9,064 nt of DNA, taken from positions 1 to 9,064 of the forward strand of contig JADFKX010000077.1 in assembly GCA_022564695.1 (NCBI GenBank). The letters are read 5' to 3'. Positions within the stretch are counted from its first letter, which is position 1. The number at the start of each line of letters is the position of its first letter. Below the pieces are notes generated by a model. It saw only the letters and a list, made by a program, of their open reading frames with translations. It did not search any database and had not been told where the DNA came from. Made by a program: the position numbers and the translations under genes. The DNA comes from Chloroflexota bacterium (GTDB lineage: Bacteria; Chloroflexota; Dehalococcoidia; SM23-28-2; RBG-16-64-32). Below, piece by piece: positions 7,026 to 9,064 of this stretch.

Positions 7026-8054
7026 CTAGTTGCTCTCCTCCCCTAGGATTAGCGCCAGCGCCCCCTTCTGCGCGTGCAGCCGGTTCTCCGCCTGATCGAA
7101 CACAACCGATTGTGTACTCTCGAAAACCTCCTCCGATACCTCCTCGCCCCGGTGCGCCGGCAGGTCGTGCATGAAGATCGCCTCAGGGGCCGCCATCGAC
7201 ATCAGCTTCGCGTCTACCTGATACCCATCGAACGCCTCTCGTCGCTGCGTCGCCTCCTCCTCCTGACCCATGCTTGCCCACACGTCCGTATACACCACGT
7301 CCGCCGCCGCCGCCGCCTCCTTCGCCTCCCGTACGCACACGATACCGCCCCCGGACTCCCGCGCTAGCTCCTCCGACCGCGATACCGTCTTCTCATCCAG
7401 CTCGTACCCCTCCGGCGTTGCGATACGGAACTCCATCCCCATCATTACAGCCCCCAGTGCCAGCGACCGCGCCACGTTGTTCCCATCGCCGATGTACGCC
7501 AGGCTAACGCCCTCCAGCCGACCCTTGTGCTCAAGGATCGTCAGCAGGTCCGCCAGTGCCTGGCAAGGGTGCTCGCTCTCGGACAGCGCGTTAATCACGG
7601 GCACGTCCGCCCAGCGCGCCAACTGCTCCACCGTCTCCTGCGCGAACGTACGCGCCGCGATGCAGTCCACGTAGCGGCTCATCACCCGCGCCACGTCCTC
7701 CACCGGCTCCCGTGTCCCCAGCCCCACCTCCGCCGGCGACACGTAGATGCAATCGCCTCCAAGCTGTCTCATGCCCACGTCAAAGGAAACGCGAGTCCGC
7801 AGCGAAGGTTTCTCGAACAGAAGCGCCAGCGTCTTTCCCGCCAGCAGCCTGCGGCTGTCACCCCCACCGGATCGCATCGTCTCGTTCGTCGCTTGCCCTG
7901 TCCGCTTTGCGGACTCCGATGCTCCGCTCGGAGAGCCTGCCTGACGTTGGGGAACGGGCCGAAGGCCCGCCTTCAGCGCCCGCGCCGTCTCCAGCACGTG
8001 CGACAGCTCCTCCGACGAAAGATCAGCGATAGAAAGCAGGTCGCGCCCGCGCAC
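7026..8054 (-). CDS. argF: Ornithine carbamoyltransferase ArgF with an extra N-terminal segment
   Basis: ArgF makes citrulline from ornithine and carbamoyl phosphate, in cytosolic arginine biosynthesis. Carbamoyl-phosphate motifs are present: SLRTR (84-88, usually STRTR) and HPCQ (162-165). DGNNV (190-194) and the ornithine-loop SMG (261-263, after YTDVWA) identify it as an OTCase, as opposed to aspartate carbamoyltransferase. Near the C-terminus HDLPAHRGEE (296-305) has Asp297 where most OTCases have the Cys of HCLP. The GTG start is well supported by GGAGGT (8061-8066) six bases upstream. At 342 residues it is about 35 longer than typical. The excess lies between ALKAGL (26-31) and LLAGKT (70-75), a polar glycine- and serine-rich stretch encoded by hairpin-rich DNA. 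The rest of the reading frame is intact, so the enzyme may tolerate the segment as a surface loop. It is the first gene of the operon. Confidence 0.96.
   Translation of the reverse strand: MRGRDLLSIADLSSEELSHVLETARALKAGLRPVPQRQAGSPSGASESAKRTGQATNETMRSGGGDSRRLLAGKTLALLFEKPSLRTRVSFDVGMRQLGGDCIYVSPAEVGLGTREPVEDVARVMSRYVDCIAARTFAQETVEQLARWADVPVINALSESEHPCQALADLLTILEHKGRLEGVSLAYIGDGNNVARSLALGAVMMGMEFRIATPEGYELDEKTVSRSEELARESGGGIVCVREAKEAAAAADVVYTDVWASMGQEEEATQRREAFDGYQVDAKLMSMAAPEAIFMHDLPAHRGEEVSEEVFESTQSVVFDQAENRLHAQKGALALILGEESN
7848..7965 (-). repeat. Hairpin-rich in-frame insertion inside argF
   Basis: This segment encodes ArgF residues of about 31-69, which have no counterpart in ordinary OTCases between the first helix and the LLAGKT strand. 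Three perfect hairpins abut or nearly abut on the plus strand: GTCCGC-TTT-GCGGAC (7900-7914), CTCCGA/TCGGAG with an 8-base loop (7914-7933), and CGGGCC-GAA-GGCCCG (7955-7969). The concentration of stems and the low-complexity translation suggest a small palindromic mobile repeat (REP- or MITE-like) fixed in frame. The exact borders and any target duplication cannot be set without a homologue lacking the insert. Confidence 0.6.
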
Positions 8055-8060
8055 CTGTAC

Positions 8061-8066
8061 ACCTCC
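8061..8066 (-). promoter_or_regulatory. Strong ribosome binding site for argF
   Basis: On the minus strand the site reads GGAGGT, six bases before GTG at 8054. It decides the GTG start of argF, since no ATG alternative precedes the conserved N-terminus. Confidence 0.8.
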
Positions 8067-8085
8067 AAGGCTAAGGTTAGGCCTG

Positions 8086-8099
8086 CCCGCTATGGCGGG
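8086..8099 (-). other. Hairpin in the argF leader
   Basis: The stem CCCGC (8086-8090) and GCGGG (8095-8099) closes a four-base loop, with partly complementary flanks (TGCC and GGCA). If transcription starts near 8105 it lies in the first bases of the argF mRNA. Next to it is the perfect palindrome CTAAGGTTAG (8071-8080). It could stabilise the transcript or belong to the same class of short palindromic repeats seen inside argF. Confidence 0.35.
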
Positions 8100-8111
8100 A
8101 TCGGCAACCCA

Positions 8112-8120
8112 AGTATAGCA
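8112..8120 (-). promoter_or_regulatory. Extended -10 promoter candidate for the argF operon
   Basis: The minus strand reads TGCTATACT, an extended -10 (TGn plus TATACT, one mismatch from TATAAT). No good -35 box is visible at the right distance, which is acceptable for an extended -10. Initiation would fall near 8105 and leave a leader of about 50 bases before the argF GTG. Confidence 0.5.
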
Positions 8121-8135
8121 TCCGCCCTCTGCCGT

Positions 8136-8257
8136 CCGCCCCGCTGTCCGGGTGCAGCGTGCTGCTCCCGCTGAACGCCGTACGGGACGGACAGGGCGGT
8201 CAACTCTCCTGCGTCCCTTACCTACGCGCTCGCGAATTCGCCAACGGCCGAGCGTAG
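8136..8257. other. Cluster of inverted repeats upstream of argF
   Basis: Two larger imperfect inverted repeats sit side by side. The first pairs 8136-8150 with 8188-8199 (CTGTCCG with CGGACAG and CCGCC with GGCGG, separated by a 3-base bulge); it encloses the small stem GCAGC-GT-GCTGC (8154-8165) and the palindrome CCGTACGG (8178-8185). The second pairs CTACG and CTCG (8222-8232) with CGAG and CGTAG (8249-8257), with a 2-base bulge, and encloses CGAATTCG (8233-8240). If the operon is also transcribed from the TATAAT at 8290-8295, these would form a structured leader. No known riboswitch or T-box was recognised. Confidence 0.35.
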
Positions 8258-8284
8258 ATAAGCATCATTCGGTTAAATCAATAG

Positions 8285-8313
8285 TTGACATTATATCCAT
8301 CGATGAGTACACT
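8285..8313 (+). promoter_or_regulatory. Sigma-70-type promoter candidate, rightward
   Basis: TTGACA (8285-8290) and TACACT (8308-8313) are separated by exactly 17 bases, within an AT-rich island (about 8262-8320) in otherwise GC-rich DNA. The -35 is a perfect consensus and the -10 matches four of six positions. A transcript would start near 8320 and run towards the DUF3237 gene at 8743, leaving about 420 bases untranslated, or it may serve a small RNA. Confidence 0.5.
8290..8295 (-). promoter_or_regulatory. Leftward -10 candidate in the same AT-rich island
   Basis: The minus strand reads a perfect TATAAT. The best -35 match, GTGACA (8316-8321), is 20 bases away, longer than the ideal 17. It overlaps the rightward promoter, so the island could act as a divergent promoter, with a leader of about 230 bases before argF. 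Confidence 0.3.
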
Positions 8314-8320
8314 TATGTCA

Positions 8321-8742
8321 CCACGGGCGAACCCGGCTTCGCCCTGCAGCTCTAGTGCAGGCAAACCATATGTCGCCTAGGGGAGGCGCCACCAGACGAT
8401 CCGCCTCCGCGCGGGTCAATACCTCCGGCGAGTAGGGATACCTGGCGCCTCCCATCAGATCGGAATCGCACTCCCTCCCTTCGCGATCCCGCACCGTCTT
8501 GGCGAAGCTACCGTCCGTGTGAGGTTTAGGCGCTTCGAGCTTCAACACAACGCATCCCGCGGACGAGGTTCGGAGCGCCTCTCCACGTCTCCCACGCCGA
8601 AAGCGGGGTGACCATGCCAACCCTAGCGTCCCTGTTGTACCATAGCCTTCGCACAGCGCCCATCACCAATAACTCGCCACTCCGTAGACACTCGCCCTAG
8701 CCGGGCGCACACCGCGGCGGGCCACGTAGGAAGGGGAACGCA
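8321..8742. other. Intergenic stretch with hairpins, no supported gene
   Basis: No gene is convincingly supported in these 420 bases. Visible structure includes a 7-bp hairpin GGGCGAA/TTCGCCC (8325-8344), a 5-bp stem CTGCA/TGCAG (8344-8360), and an 11-bp perfect inverted repeat, GGGAGGCGCCA (8381-8391) with TGGCGCCTCCC (8443-8453). A minus-strand frame of 100 codons (8318-8620) opens only with TTG. It has no ribosome binding site that I can see and no recognisable family, and it overlaps the candidate promoter region. From 8640 to 8720 I see only unremarkable GC-rich sequence leading to the DUF3237 ribosome binding site. Confidence 0.4.
8728..8736 (+). promoter_or_regulatory. Ribosome binding site of the DUF3237 gene
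   Basis: AGGAAGGGG lies six bases before the ATG at 8743. It fixes the start of a gene that has no stop codon inside the window. Confidence 0.7.
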
Positions 8743-9064
8743 ATGAAGACGCAGCCGCTATCGGAGCTGAAGACCGAGTTTCTATGCGAGATTAGCGTGG
8801 ACCTGGAGGAAGCGCAGCCCATCGGACTCACGCCGCACGGCAACCGCCAGATCGTCTACGTCAAGGGTGGCACTGTCGAAGGCCCCAAGATTAAGGGTGA
8901 GCTGCTCCCCGGCGGCGGCGATTGGTTCCTCATCCGTCCCGACGGCGTAGGTGAGCTGGATGTCCGGGCCACCCTACGCACCGACGACGGCCAACTCATA
9001 TACTCCTATTATCGTGGCATTATCGACGCCTCCCCTGACGTCTTTCAGCGCGTGCTCGCAGGTG
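8743..9064 (+). CDS. DUF3237 (UPF0311) family protein, 3' truncated
   Basis: An open frame of 107 codons runs off the right edge. The translation begins MKTQPLSELKTEFLCEISVD and shows hallmarks of DUF3237. These are the strand LCEISVDLEEAQPIG followed by TPHGNRQIVYVKGGTVEGPKIKGELLPGG (8836-8922, where the GGTVEGP and LPGGGDW blocks stand out), then LIRPDGVGELDVRATLRTDDGQLIYSYYRG. Family members are small beta-barrel proteins of about 150 residues, so roughly 40 residues are missing. Their biochemical function is unknown; as I recall they often sit near catabolic and hydrolase genes. The ATG is supported by AGGAAGGGG six bases upstream. The gene is divergent from the argF operon, with the candidate promoter at 8285-8313 or an unseen closer one. 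Confidence 0.88.
   Translation, partial: MKTQPLSELKTEFLCEISVDLEEAQPIGLTPHGNRQIVYVKGGTVEGPKIKGELLPGGGDWFLIRPDGVGELDVRATLRTDDGQLIYSYYRGIIDASPDVFQRVLAG

Noticed and set aside
8321..8345. A GGGTTCGCCC stretch (minus strand) resembling a tRNA T-arm
   Set aside because: No acceptor, D or anticodon arms could be fitted around it. It is better read as a simple hairpin.
8318..8620. A minus-strand frame of 100 codons starting with TTG
   Set aside because: It has no Shine-Dalgarno, a weak start and no recognised family, and it ends inside the candidate promoter island. Chance openness is likely in this GC-rich spacer, though a small protein cannot be fully excluded.
8321..8742. tmRNA, RNase P RNA or SRP RNA in the long spacer
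   Set aside because: None of the conserved core strings I know for these RNAs appears on either strand.
1..9064. CRISPR array, insertion sequence or phage genes
   Set aside because: No regularly spaced direct repeats, transposase, integrase or phage-type frames were seen.

Overview
The window is GC-rich (about 60 % by eye) bacterial chromosome dominated by one leftward operon. The gene set and its sequence flavour fit a member of the Chloroflexota, possibly a Dehalococcoidia or SAR202-like lineage. It includes a CdaA/YbbR pair, Der next to PlsY, a HEAT-repeat protein, and a MFE-2-like SDR dehydrogenase. The taxonomic call is inference from remembered family resemblance; no rRNA or marker search was possible.

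Layout. Bases 2-787 (+) hold the 3' part of a short-chain dehydrogenase of the (3R)-hydroxyacyl-CoA dehydrogenase type. A convergent gap of 80 bases follows. From 8054 down to 868 (-) run eight tightly packed genes: argF, cdaA, cdaR (ybbR), der, plsY, a HEAT-repeat protein, a Nudix hydrolase and a GNAT acetyltransferase. Spacings are 1, 16 and 2 nt, then a TGATG overlap, 67 nt, a TAATG overlap and a 4-nt GTGA overlap, so a single transcript with translational coupling is likely. Bases 8055-8742 are a 688-base intergenic region with an AT-rich island, candidate promoters on both strands and several inverted repeats. A DUF3237-family gene starts at 8743 (+), has a clear ribosome binding site and runs off the right edge.

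How the genes fit. The operon mixes arginine biosynthesis (ornithine carbamoyltransferase), cyclic di-AMP synthesis and its membrane regulator, ribosome assembly (Der), the acyl-glycerol-phosphate step of phospholipid synthesis (PlsY) and small accessory enzymes. It looks like a growth and housekeeping cluster, not a dedicated pathway.

No new defence, mobile or biosynthetic system is evident. The most unusual signal is at the DNA level. Two protein-coding genes in the same operon appear to have taken up short, hairpin-rich palindromic sequence in frame. One is an extra segment of about 38 residues in the N-terminal part of ArgF (7848-7965), carrying three successive hairpins. The other is a segment of about 13 residues at the very start of the GNAT protein (1402-1440). 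Similar hairpins recur in the intergenic region upstream of argF.
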